A stretch of DNA of 64,000 bases from Rugamonas rubra (GTDB lineage: Bacteria > Pseudomonadota > Gammaproteobacteria > Burkholderiales > Burkholderiaceae_D), in the NCBI RefSeq assembly GCF_900114705.1, contig NZ_FOTW01000007.1:186001-250000 (forward strand), read 5' to 3'. Shown here piece by piece: positions 28,647-36,887 of this stretch (position 1 is its first letter; each line of letters begins with the position of its first letter). The position numbers and the translations under genes were made by a program. Under the pieces are notes generated by a model that was not told the DNA's origin, ran no database searches, and saw only the letters and a program-made list of their open reading frames with translations.

Positions 28647-30457
28647 ACGGCCTCCGTGCGTTGTTCCAGCCAGGCCAGCGCGGCGCCGGCCAGGTGCGGC
28701 CGCAGCCGCTCGCGCACCCGCGCGTGGTAGTCGTTGAGCCAGGCGCGCTCGTCGGCGCGCAACAGTGCCAGCTCGACGCAGCGCGTGTCGATCGGGCACA
28801 GCGTCAGCGTTTCGAAACGCAGGAAGGGACCGAATTCGCCCTCGGCGGCGGCCACGTTGAGCACCAGGTTCTCGATGCGGATGCCCCACTGGCCGGGCCG
28901 GTAGATGCCCGGCTCGATCGAGGTGATCATGCCCTCCTCCATCGCCGTGTGCGGCTCCGGCATGGCCGACGGCGAGATCGACTGCGGCCCCTCGTGCACG
29001 TTGAGGAAGTAGCCGACGCCGTGGCCGGTGCCGTGGCCGAAGTCGATGCCCTCGGCCCACAACGGGGCGCGGGCGATGGCGTCGAGCATGGGCGACTTGA
29101 CGCCGCGCGGGAACTGCGCCGACGACAGCGCGATCACGCCCTTCAGCACCAGCGTGAAGTCGCGCCGCTGCGCCGCCGTGACGGCGCCGACCGGCACCAC
29201 CCGGGTGATGTCGGTGGTGCCGCCCAGGTACTGGCCGCCGGAGTCGATCAGCAGCAGGCCGTCGCCCTCGATGACGGCGTGCGAAGTCTCCGTGGCGCGG
29301 TAGTGCATGATGGCGCCGTTGGCGCGGAAGCCGGCGATGGTGCCGAAGCTGGGGCTGACGAAGCCGGGCCGGCGCGCCCGCGCCGCCGTCAGCTCGCGGT
29401 CGATGGCCAGCTCGGTCAGCGGCGCGCGCCGCGCCTCGGCAAGGGTCTGCTCCAGCCAGGCGAAGAACTCGCACAGCGCGGCGCCGTCCTGCTCCATGGT
29501 GGCGCGCACGTGGGCAGCCTCCGCCGCGCTCTTGCGCGATTTGGCGAAGGTGGTCGGGTTGATCGACTCGACCACGGTCACGCCGGCCGGGATGGCCTGG
29601 CGCGTGCCGTGGGTCAGGCGGCGCGGGTCGAGCAGCAGGGTCGATTCGGACGGCAGCGCGGCCAGCGCGGCGGCCAGGCTGGCGTAGGGCGCCAGGTCGA
29701 CGCCGTCCTGCTCCAGCGTGGCGCGCAGGGCCGGCGCGATCTTGTCCTCGCCGACGAACAGCGTGGCGCGCTGCGGGCCGATCAGGGCGTGGGCCAGGAA
29801 GACGGGATTGAAGTTGACGTCGGCGCCGCGCAGGTTGAACAGCCAGGCGATGTCGTCCAAGGTCGAGATCAGGTGGCGGCCGGCGCCCAGCGCGGCCATG
29901 CCGGCGCGCAGTTCGGCCAGCTTGTCGGCGCGGCTCTTCACAGCGTGCGGCGGCAGGTGCTCGTAGACCGGCGCGGCCGGCAGCGCCGGGCGCTCCGTCC
30001 ACACCTCGTCGAGCACATCGAGATCACTACGCAGCGCGACGCCGGAAGCGTCCAGCGCCTGCGCCAGCAAGCGCGCCGTGGCCAGGCCCAGCACGGCGCC
30101 GTCCACCGCCACCGTCTGCCCGCTGCTCATGCGCGCCGCCAGCCAGCCGATGTAATCGACGCTGGCGCCGGACGGCAGCTTCATCAATTGCACACCGCTG
30201 CCGGCCAGTTCCGTTTCGGCTTGGGTCCAGTAGCGCGCGTCGGTCCAGACGCCGGCGAAGTCGGCGGTAACGATCAGCGTGCCGACCGAGCCGGTGAAGC
30301 CGCTCAGCCACTGCCGGCCCTGCCAGCGCGCCGGCAGGTACTCCGACAAGTGCGGATCGGCCGACGGCACCATCAGCGCGTCGATCTGGTGGCGGCCCAT
30401 GGCCAGGCGCAGCTGCGCGAGGCGCCCGGCGACATCGGTTCTAGCTGGAGTGTGCAT
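28643..30457 (-). CDS. pepP: Xaa-Pro aminopeptidase (M24B family)
   Basis: Metallo-aminopeptidase that removes N-terminal residues preceding proline. The 604-aa protein has two creatinase-like N-terminal domains (about 1-310) and the C-terminal pita-bread M24 domain. Metal/catalytic motifs: LLIDSGGQYLGGTTDITR, FGHGTGHGVGYFLNVHEGP, MITSIEPGIY and GIRIENL. The long form resembles eukaryotic APP1 rather than the roughly 440-aa E. coli PepP. It is the first gene of the minus-strand run ending at DUF2520. Confidence 0.92.
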   Translation of the reverse strand: MHTPARTDVAGRLAQLRLAMGRHQIDALMVPSADPHLSEYLPARWQGRQWLSGFTGSVGTLIVTADFAGVWTDARYWTQAETELAGSGVQLMKLPSGASVDYIGWLAARMSSGQTVAVDGAVLGLATARLLAQALDASGVALRSDLDVLDEVWTERPALPAAPVYEHLPPHAVKSRADKLAELRAGMAALGAGRHLISTLDDIAWLFNLRGADVNFNPVFLAHALIGPQRATLFVGEDKIAPALRATLEQDGVDLAPYASLAAALAALPSESTLLLDPRRLTHGTRQAIPAGVTVVESINPTTFAKSRKSAAEAAHVRATMEQDGAALCEFFAWLEQTLAEARRAPLTELAIDRELTAARARRPGFVSPSFGTIAGFRANGAIMHYRATETSHAVIEGDGLLLIDSGGQYLGGTTDITRVVPVGAVTAAQRRDFTLVLKGVIALSSAQFPRGVKSPMLDAIARAPLWAEGIDFGHGTGHGVGYFLNVHEGPQSISPSAMPEPHTAMEEGMITSIEPGIYRPGQWGIRIENLVLNVAAAEGEFGPFLRFETLTLCPIDTRCVELALLRADERAWLNDYHARVRERLRPHLAGAALAWLEQRTEAV

Positions 30458-30597
30458 GAAGATTGATCAAATCGTTTATACGGATCTGCCGGCGACGACA
30501 GAATGAGGCCTATGATACCGCGATTGAGGCCATGGCAGAAGGCGCTTCGCTGCGGAAACGCCCCGCCGCCGCCAATGCCCGCGCAAGCCAACCACAA

Positions 30598-30616
30598 CCA
30601 TACAAGCAGCCATACA
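30598..30616. repeat. Direct repeat CCATACA upstream of brnT
   Basis: Two copies (30598-30604 and 30610-30616) start 12 bp apart, about 40-58 bp before the brnT start. The position suits an operator for the ribbon-helix-helix antitoxin BrnA, but this is inference from spacing only. Confidence 0.35.
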
Positions 30617-30655
30617 TTTTTATGGCATTTTTTCTGCTTCGTGCTAGCCTAATCT

Positions 30656-30943
30656 ATGACACCGCAGTTCGAATGGGACTACAGCAAGGATGTCATCAAC
30701 CGCTTAAAGCATGGCGTTCCCTTTTCCATGGCCCAACTGGCGTTTGCGGATCCCAAGCGGGTCGTCGCCGAGGACGTAGCGCATAGCAAGTCCGAACAGC
30801 GCTATTTCTGTTTTGGCATGGTCAACGGGGAGATCCTATCGGTGCGATTTACCTATCGGAACGGCATAATTCGCATCTTTGGCGCTGGCTACTGGAGGAA
30901 GGGGAAAGCAATCTATGAACGCGAGAATCAAATACACCGATGA
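30656..30943 (+). CDS. brnT: BrnT-family toxin
   Basis: A 95-aa ribonuclease toxin with a RelE-like fold. Family hallmarks: FEWDYSKDVINRLKHGV at the N-terminus, the EQRYFCFGMVNGEILSVRFTYR region and a C-terminal basic end. It is the first gene of a brnT-brnA pair, with a 29-bp overlap to the antitoxin. Toxin-first order is normal for this family. Confidence 0.94.
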   Translation: MTPQFEWDYSKDVINRLKHGVPFSMAQLAFADPKRVVAEDVAHSKSEQRYFCFGMVNGEILSVRFTYRNGIIRIFGAGYWRKGKAIYERENQIHR

Positions 30944-31184
30944 ACCGATCGAAGCCAGGGTGATCGCAGATTTTCTACCGCCTCCCGACCAACTCATCTT
31001 TCGGGAAGAAACAGTCAAGGTCACGCTCACGTTGAGTAAAAAGAGCGTGGACTTCTTCAAGTCGGAGGCCGCGAAAAACCACAGCCAATACCAGCGCATG
31101 CTGCGCGCGCTGATCGATCATTACGTGGCCAGCTATGACGTACCGCCCTCACCAAGTTCAAAGCGTTTGCCTCCCAAACGTTAG
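30915..31184 (+). CDS. brnA: BrnA-family antitoxin
   Basis: An 89-aa antitoxin with a C-terminal ribbon-helix-helix domain (VKVTLTLSKKSVDFFKSEAAKNHSQYQRMLRALIDHYVA). The N-terminal part would bind the toxin, and the RHH dimer normally represses the operon. The ATG at 30915 lies inside the brnT end; the longer in-frame ORF starts in brnT coding sequence and is rejected. Confidence 0.92.
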   Translation: MNARIKYTDEPIEARVIADFLPPPDQLIFREETVKVTLTLSKKSVDFFKSEAAKNHSQYQRMLRALIDHYVASYDVPPSPSSKRLPPKR

Positions 31185-31230
31185 AAATGGCGGTCCAACA
31201 GCGAATGCTGGTCCGGAGCGCGGGCAGCCG

Positions 31231-31653
31231 TCAGATAAAAGCGCCGATATCGACGTGAAACCGCGCGGCGAGCGACTTGGCCAGACGTTTGCTGATCTCG
31301 CGGCGTCCCGCCAGAATGTCGCTCACCAGCGTTTGCGAGGCGATCTCCGCGAGATCTTTTTGCTTGAGGCCATTGGCTTCAAGCAAAAACCGCAGGACTT
31401 CACGCGGTGGCGCCGTCGGGATCGTGACATGCACCGCCTCCCACCGTTCGATCAACTCCATCACGATCTCGAACAAGGAATACAAAGGATGCTCTTCGTC
31501 ATCGCCTACACTGTCGGCCAGCAAGTTGGCATACGCCTGCATGCGCGCGAAATCAGCATCGTCGCGAATCGGCCGCAACTGCGCATGGGTTTGCAGAGCC
31601 ATCCATGCGCTGGTGAGTTCAGGCAAGCTGTTCGCTAGGGATTGCATCGTCAT
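31231..31653 (-). CDS. higA: HigA-type antitoxin (XRE helix-turn-helix)
   Basis: A 140-aa antitoxin with a C-terminal HTH domain (VLRFLLEANGLKQKDLAEIASQTLVSDILAGRREISKRLAKSLAARF). The N-terminal part matches the long HigA form that has a leader before the HTH. ATG 31653 overlaps the higB stop (ATGA) after GAGGA. A second ATG two codons on (31647) is better spaced from GAGGA. Confidence 0.9.
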   Translation of the reverse strand: MTMQSLANSLPELTSAWMALQTHAQLRPIRDDADFARMQAYANLLADSVGDDEEHPLYSLFEIVMELIERWEAVHVTIPTAPPREVLRFLLEANGLKQKDLAEIASQTLVSDILAGRREISKRLAKSLAARFHVDIGAFI

Positions 31654-31892
31654 TTTCCTCGATTGTCTTTCGTCCACTTGTTGTATTCGCTGTGCGTAAA
31701 TACATGGCGGATATACACGGTTTGCGTGTTGTAGTGGATAACCGCGATAACACGGTAATTGTTTCCAGCCACATCGAACACGGTGAATTTCTTGGAAACA
31801 TAGTCAGCCGCGCCGAACGTCTGCTTCAGTTCCACACAATCTTTTGCCACCAAATAGAGAACTTCGCGAAATGCGTATATTCTGCCGAGCAC
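31650..31892 (-). CDS. higB: HigB-type mRNA interferase toxin, probably N-terminally truncated
   Basis: An 80-aa ORF with the C-terminal two-thirds of HigB: ELKQTFGAADYV, KFTVFDVAGNNYRVIAVIHYN and VYIRHVFTHSEYNKW. Usual members run to 95-100 aa and place the TFG motif about 20 residues further from the start. Here only a GTG at 31892 is available, and an in-frame stop lies about 40 bp further upstream. The toxin may therefore be inactive while the antitoxin is kept. Confidence 0.72.
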   Translation of the reverse strand: MLGRIYAFREVLYLVAKDCVELKQTFGAADYVSKKFTVFDVAGNNYRVIAVIHYNTQTVYIRHVFTHSEYNKWTKDNRGK

Positions 31893-31934
31893 ATCACCGC
31901 ACCATTCATGCAGCAGCGCTTTGCACAGAATTCA

Positions 31935-32184
31935 TTGCACAATAAATTCTTTGCACTGGGCGCCCCCGCCTTGCAGCGTGGCGACGGCCTGCCCTTGCTT
32001 AGGTTGTTGCGCGAGATTGGTCTCGACAAAACCGCCTTGCCGCTGATGCTGGCGTTGGAAGCGGCCATCGGCAACGATCCTGAACGCCTGAACGCCTGAA
32101 CGCCTGAGCGACGTCGAGCCGGAAGTACGTACCGCCGCGCTAAATATGTTCGACCGCTTGGGCACCCCGGCCAGTAAAAGCTAA
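31935..32184 (+). pseudogene. Decayed reading frame broken by a triplicated octamer
   Basis: A plus-strand frame reads ALQRGDGLPLLRLLREIGLD and then LALEAAIGNDPERL before a stop. With two of the three GAACGCCT units removed (16 bp), it reads on as DPERLSDVEPEVRTAALNMF and stops at 32184. The N-terminus is missing. The family is not recognised. The composition is protein-like (Leu/Ala-rich helices). Confidence 0.4.
32082..32105. repeat. Tandem octamer GAACGCCT x3
   Basis: Three perfect copies of an 8-bp unit, immediately followed by the related GAGCGACG. Because 16 extra bases shift the frame, the repeat truncates the plus-strand frame that crosses it. Confidence 0.9.
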
Positions 32185-32294
32185 ACGATATTGCTCTTGC
32201 ACTAGTTGTGGATGTTCCAACCCGCAGCGATTGAAGGAATGGTTTGTTTACCTCAACCGCTGCGGCGGCACCCAGCACGCAAGAGCAAGCGCCC

Positions 32295-32984
32295 TCAAGC
32301 CTCCTCGTAGCGCCGCAATCCCTCCAAATCGAGGATGCGAATGCCGCCGTAATCAAGCCGCAGCAGGCCGTGCTTCTCCAGCACCTGCAAGGCCTGGTTG
32401 GCGCGCTGGCGCGAGGCGCCCGACAGCAGGCCGAGCTCCTCCTGCGAGATCTGCACCAGCTTCTCCAGCCCCGGATACAGGTGCGAGTTGAACATCGAGG
32501 CCAGGCAGCGCGCCACCCGCGTGTTGATGTCGAGCAGGCGCTCGTTCTCCACCATGCCGATGAACTGGCCGAGCCGCTCGTTGAGCTGCATCAGCAAAAA
32601 CCGCGTGAACGGCAGGCTCGTTTCCAGCAGCCAATTGAAGGTGCTCGCCGGCATGCGCGCGATGCGGCTGTCGCGCAGCGCCATGGCGTCGTACTTGAGT
32701 TTTTCGCCCTTCAGCAGGGTGCCCTCGCCGAACCAGCCACCGGGCGGCACGCCGGTGAAGGTGACGCTCTTGCCCGAGGGCGAGAAGTTGTTCATCTTGA
32801 CCATGCCGCTGACGATGCCGATCCAGTTCTCCGCGTTGTCGCCCTTGCGGCAAACGTAGCCGCCCTTCGGCACGAAAGTCTCGTAGGTGTCCGCCTCGAC
32901 CCGCAGCATCTGCTCGGCGGTCAGCGTCTGCGCCCACACGGCCGCGCGCAAGGCTTCTTTCAACTGGATTGGATCACTACTCAT
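32295..32984 (-). CDS. Crp/Fnr-family transcriptional regulator
   Basis: A 229-aa regulator with a cyclic nucleotide-binding-like sensor domain (about 20-135; GGWFGEGTLLKGE) and a C-terminal winged HTH (about 160-225; SQEELGLLSGASRQRANQALQVL). No Fnr-type cysteine cluster is seen at the N-terminus, so the signal is unlikely to be an Fnr iron-sulfur cluster. It is divergent from the acyl-CoA synthetase/ABC operon with a 145-bp spacer and is the probable regulator of that operon. Confidence 0.88.
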   Translation of the reverse strand: MSSDPIQLKEALRAAVWAQTLTAEQMLRVEADTYETFVPKGGYVCRKGDNAENWIGIVSGMVKMNNFSPSGKSVTFTGVPPGGWFGEGTLLKGEKLKYDAMALRDSRIARMPASTFNWLLETSLPFTRFLLMQLNERLGQFIGMVENERLLDINTRVARCLASMFNSHLYPGLEKLVQISQEELGLLSGASRQRANQALQVLEKHGLLRLDYGGIRILDLEGLRRYEEA

Positions 32985-33129
32985 TGTTGCTACGCACCAT
33001 GAAAAGTTCGGCAATTGTCCCCAAAATGACAACGCGGTTGGAAAGCTCAGGCTACTATCATCACACAAATTGCTTGCTGACTCAGAAATCAATAATATCG
33101 CTCTAACACAAGAGCAACAGGAGACACTG

Positions 33130-35073
33130 GTGCAGACAAACTTGGATACCTTCCCCCGCCGGCTATTGGAGCACGGCCGGGTGAGACCGCTACATCCCGC
33201 CTTCCGCGAAAAACACCTGGGCATCTGGCAGACCTGGAACTGGGGCCAGGTCAACGCCGAGGTGCGCGCCATGGCCTGCGGCCTGGCCGCGCTCGGCTTC
33301 ACGCGCGGCATGAACCTGGCCATCGTCGGCGACAACCGGCCGCGCCTGTACTGGGCCATGCTGGCGGCGCAAAGCCTGGGCGGCGTGCCCGTGCCGCTGT
33401 ACCAGGACGCGCCGGCCGCCGACATGGCCTATGTGTTGGAAAACGCCGACATCCACTTCGCCGTCGTCGAGGACCAGGAACAGGTCGACAAGCTGGTCGA
33501 GGTGCAGGCGCTGTACCCCAACATCCGCCACGTCGCCTACGACGACGAGCGCGGCATGCGCCACTACCGCCAGGCCGGCCTGATCTCCTGCGCCAAGCTG
33601 GAGGAGATGGGCCGGGTCTACGACATGGCCCATCCCGGCTTCTTCGACGCCGCCATCGCCGCCGGCAGCGGCGGCGACCACGCCATCATCCTCTACACCT
33701 CCGGCACCACCGGCAAGCCGAAGGGCGTGTGCCAAACCCACGCCGCGCTGATCGCCGCCGGCGCCGGCGGGGTCGGCTTCGACCAGCTCACCGCCGACGA
33801 GGACATCCTCTCCTACCTGCCGATGGCCTGGGTCGGCGACTGCCTGTTCTCGCTGGCGCAGGCGATGGTGGCCGGCTTCACCGTCAACTGCCCGGAGTCG
33901 GGCGACACCGTGCTGACCGACCTGCGCGAGATCGGCCCGACCTACTACTTCGCCCCGCCGCGGGTGTTCGAGAACATGCTGACCACGGTGATGATCCGCA
34001 TGGAGGACGCCAGCGCCATCAAGCGCCGCCTGTTCGCCTACTTCATGATGGTGGCCAAGCGCAGCGGCTCGGCCATCCTGGATGGCAAGCCGGTGCCGGC
34101 CGGCGAGCGCCTGATGTACCGCCTCGGCTCGCTGCTGGTGTACGGCCCGCTGAAGAACGTGCTGGGCCTGTCGCGGGTGCGCGTGGCCTACACCGCCGGC
34201 GCCGCCATCGGCCCCGACCTGTTCCGCTTCTACCGCTCGATCGGCGTCAACCTCAAGCAGCTGTACGGCTCGACCGAAACCTGCGCCTACGTCTGCCTGC
34301 AACCGGACGGCAACATCAAGTTCGACAGCGTCGGCACGCCGGCGCCCGGCGTCGAGGTCAAGCTGGCCGACAGCGGCGAGGTGCTGGTCAAGTCGCCGGC
34401 CACCATGGACGGCTACTACAAGCGGCCCGACGCCACCGCCGAGGTGATCGACGCCGACGGCTACTTCCACACCGGCGACGCCGGCATCTTCGACGCCGAG
34501 GGCCACCTGAAGATCATCGACCGCGCGGCCGACGTCGGCCACCTGACCGGCGGCGCCATCTTCGCCCCCAACTACATCGAGAACAAGCTCAAGTTCTTCC
34601 CCTTCATCAAGGAGGTGGTCGCCTTCGGCCACGGCCGCGGCGAGGTCTGCGCCTTCGTCAACATCGACATCGAGGCGGTCGGCAACTGGGCCGAGCGGCG
34701 CGGCATCGCCTACTCCGGCTACACCGACCTGGCGGCCCACCCCCAGGTCTACGGCCTGGTCAAGGACTGCATCGAGCAGGTCAACGCCGACCTGGCCGGC
34801 GAGGCGCTGATGGGCGAGACGCAGATCCACCGCTTCCTGGTGCTGCACAAGGAGCTCGACCCGGACGACGACGAGCTGACCCGCACCCGCAAGGTGCGCC
34901 GCAAGTTCATCGCCGAAAAATACGCGGTGCTGATCGCCGCCCTGTACGAGGGCAAGGCCAGCCAGTTCATCGAGACCCAGGTCAAGTTCGAGGACGGCCG
35001 CAGCGGCGTCGTCTCGGCCGACCTGAAGATCACCGAGTGCAAGACCTTCCCCGTTGTGCAAGCAGCGGCATGA
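33130..35073 (+). CDS. AMP-dependent (long-chain-type) acyl-CoA synthetase
   Basis: Activates a carboxylic acid to its CoA thioester via an acyl-AMP. The 647-aa protein has an intact P-loop LYTSGTTGKPKGV, the GSTETCAY motif and the adenylation-hinge region HTGDAGIFDAEGHLKIIDR. The start is GTG 33130, set by AGGAG six bases upstream. It is the first gene of the ABC-transporter operon; its stop overlaps the next start (ATGA). It resembles long-chain synthetases in length, but its place beside an importer suggests the imported acid is the substrate. Confidence 0.9.
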   Translation: MQTNLDTFPRRLLEHGRVRPLHPAFREKHLGIWQTWNWGQVNAEVRAMACGLAALGFTRGMNLAIVGDNRPRLYWAMLAAQSLGGVPVPLYQDAPAADMAYVLENADIHFAVVEDQEQVDKLVEVQALYPNIRHVAYDDERGMRHYRQAGLISCAKLEEMGRVYDMAHPGFFDAAIAAGSGGDHAIILYTSGTTGKPKGVCQTHAALIAAGAGGVGFDQLTADEDILSYLPMAWVGDCLFSLAQAMVAGFTVNCPESGDTVLTDLREIGPTYYFAPPRVFENMLTTVMIRMEDASAIKRRLFAYFMMVAKRSGSAILDGKPVPAGERLMYRLGSLLVYGPLKNVLGLSRVRVAYTAGAAIGPDLFRFYRSIGVNLKQLYGSTETCAYVCLQPDGNIKFDSVGTPAPGVEVKLADSGEVLVKSPATMDGYYKRPDATAEVIDADGYFHTGDAGIFDAEGHLKIIDRAADVGHLTGGAIFAPNYIENKLKFFPFIKEVVAFGHGRGEVCAFVNIDIEAVGNWAERRGIAYSGYTDLAAHPQVYGLVKDCIEQVNADLAGEALMGETQIHRFLVLHKELDPDDDELTRTRKVRRKFIAEKYAVLIAALYEGKASQFIETQVKFEDGRSGVVSADLKITECKTFPVVQAAA

Positions 35074-35903
35074 GCACGGAGCACAGCATGCAAATGAACG
35101 AACCCGAAGCGCACTTCGGCGCGCGCCGCAAGACCGGCAAGGTGATCCTCGACCTGAAGAACATCTCGCTGTCGTTCGGCGGCGTGAAGGCGCTGACCGA
35201 CATCTCCTTCGACGTCAAACAGCACGAGATCCGCGCCATCATCGGCCCCAACGGCGCCGGCAAGAGCTCGATGCTCAACGTGATCAACGGCGTCTACCGC
35301 CCGCAACAGGGCGAGATCATCCACCACGGCGAACACCGCAAGGGCATGGACTGCTACGCGGCGGCCAAGTCCGGCATCGCCCGCACCTTCCAGAACATCG
35401 CCCTGTTCAAGGGCATGACGGTGTTGGACAACATCATGACCGGCCGTAACCTGAAGATGAAGTCGAACTTCCTCATGCAGGCGCTGTACTGGGGGCCGGC
35501 GCGGCGCGAGGAGATCGAACACCGCGTCAAGGCCGAGGAGATCATCGACTTCCTCGAGATCCAGGCGATCCGCAAGACGCCGGTGGGGCGCCTGCCCTAC
35601 GGCCTGCAGAAGCGCGTCGAACTGGGCCGGGCGCTGGCGGCCGAGCCGGAGATCCTGCTGCTGGACGAACCGATGGCCGGCATGAACGTCGAAGAAAAGC
35701 AGGACATGTGCCGCTTCATCCTCGACGTCAACGACCAGTTCGGCACCACCATCGTGCTGATCGAGCACGACATGGGCGTGGTGATGGACATCTCCGACCG
35801 CGTCGTGGTGCTCGACTACGGCAAGAAGATCGGCGACGGCACGCCCGACGAGGTGCGCTGCAACCAGGACGTCATCAACGCCTATCTCGGCTTGGCCCAC
35901 TAA
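35070..35903 (+). CDS. Branched-chain-type ABC transporter ATP-binding protein (LivG-like)
   Basis: A 277-aa ATPase of the HAAT import family. Walker A is GPNGAGKSS, Walker B LLLDEPMAGM, and the Q-loop and switch His are present (RTFQNIALF, VLIEHDMGVV). The signature region reads LPYGLQKRVEL instead of LSGGQ, common in LivG-type subunits. ATG 35070 overlaps the ligase stop; ATG 35088 with GGAG upstream is an alternative. Works with the H, M, K and F components downstream. Confidence 0.92.
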   Translation: MSTEHSMQMNEPEAHFGARRKTGKVILDLKNISLSFGGVKALTDISFDVKQHEIRAIIGPNGAGKSSMLNVINGVYRPQQGEIIHHGEHRKGMDCYAAAKSGIARTFQNIALFKGMTVLDNIMTGRNLKMKSNFLMQALYWGPARREEIEHRVKAEEIIDFLEIQAIRKTPVGRLPYGLQKRVELGRALAAEPEILLLDEPMAGMNVEEKQDMCRFILDVNDQFGTTIVLIEHDMGVVMDISDRVVVLDYGKKIGDGTPDEVRCNQDVINAYLGLAH

Positions 35904-35913
35904 GGATTCACGG

Positions 35914-36816
35914 ATGAACATCAATTTCTTCTTCGAGGTGCTGATCGGCGGCCTGCTGTCGGGCGTGATGTACGCGCTGGTGGCGATCGGCTTCGTGCTG
36001 ATCTACAAGGCCTCCGGCGTCTTCAACTTCGCCCAGGGCGCGATGGTCTTCTTCGCCGCGCTGACCTGCGTCGGCATCATCGACAAGTTCGGCGTCTCGA
36101 TCTGGGTCGCCATCCCGCTGACCATGGTGGTGATGGCCCTGCTCGGCCTGGCCATCGAACGGGTGGTGCTGCGCCCGCTGGTCAACCAGCCCGAGATCAC
36201 CCTGTTCATGGCCACCATCGGCCTGGCCTTCTTCATCGAGGGCCTGGCCCAGCTGATGTGGGGCTCGCAGGTGCACAAGCTGGACCTGCCGATCGAGGAC
36301 GTGCCGCTGCAGTACCTGCTCGACCACTTCAACATCATCGTCTCGCAGTTCGACGTGGTGGCGGCCGGCATCTGCGCCGTGCTGGTGACCGCGCTGGCCC
36401 TGCTGTTCTCCAAGACCAAGGTCGGCCGCGCCCTGCGCGCCGTGGCCGACGACCACCAGGCCGCGCTGGCCGTGGGCATTCCGCTGCAGCGCATCTGGGC
36501 GGTGCTGTGGGCGGTGGCCGGCATGGTCGCGCTGGTGGCCGGCCTGCTGTGGGGCGCCCGCAACGGCGTGCAGTTCGCGCTCACCTTCATCGCGCTCAAA
36601 GCCTTGCCGGTGCTGATTTTGGGCGGCTTCACCTCGGTGCCCGGCGCCATCGTCGGCGGCCTGATCATCGGCGCCTCGGAGAAGCTGGCCGAGGTCTACC
36701 TGGGGCCGATGGTCGGCGGCGGCCTGGAGGGCTGGTTCCCCTACGTGCTGGCCCTGCTGTTCCTGCTGGTGCGGCCCGAGGGCCTGTTCGGCGAGAAGAT
36801 CATCCGCCGGATTTGA
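35914..36816 (+). CDS. Branched-chain-type ABC transporter permease (LivH-like)
   Basis: A 300-aa inner-membrane permease with about eight helices. Family segments: GLLSGVMYALVAIGFVLIYKASGVFNFAQGAM at the N-terminus and LRAVADDHQAALAVGIPLQRIW in the coupling region. It sits 10 bp after the LivG-like gene. Pairs with the LivM-like subunit. Confidence 0.93.
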   Translation: MNINFFFEVLIGGLLSGVMYALVAIGFVLIYKASGVFNFAQGAMVFFAALTCVGIIDKFGVSIWVAIPLTMVVMALLGLAIERVVLRPLVNQPEITLFMATIGLAFFIEGLAQLMWGSQVHKLDLPIEDVPLQYLLDHFNIIVSQFDVVAAGICAVLVTALALLFSKTKVGRALRAVADDHQAALAVGIPLQRIWAVLWAVAGMVALVAGLLWGARNGVQFALTFIALKALPVLILGGFTSVPGAIVGGLIIGASEKLAEVYLGPMVGGGLEGWFPYVLALLFLLVRPEGLFGEKIIRRI

Positions 36817-36887
36817 GCGGCCAACGAAACCCACCATACGATTTATAAGATTTATATCGTTTTCGCGCCCATTTAGAGGAAATCCCG

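Noticed and set aside
31826-32356. Minus-strand 176-codon frame beside higB
   Set aside because: Cys/Arg/Ser-rich, overlaps the higB 5' end out of frame, and lacks family character. It was checked as a possible source of the missing HigB N-terminus but does not align.
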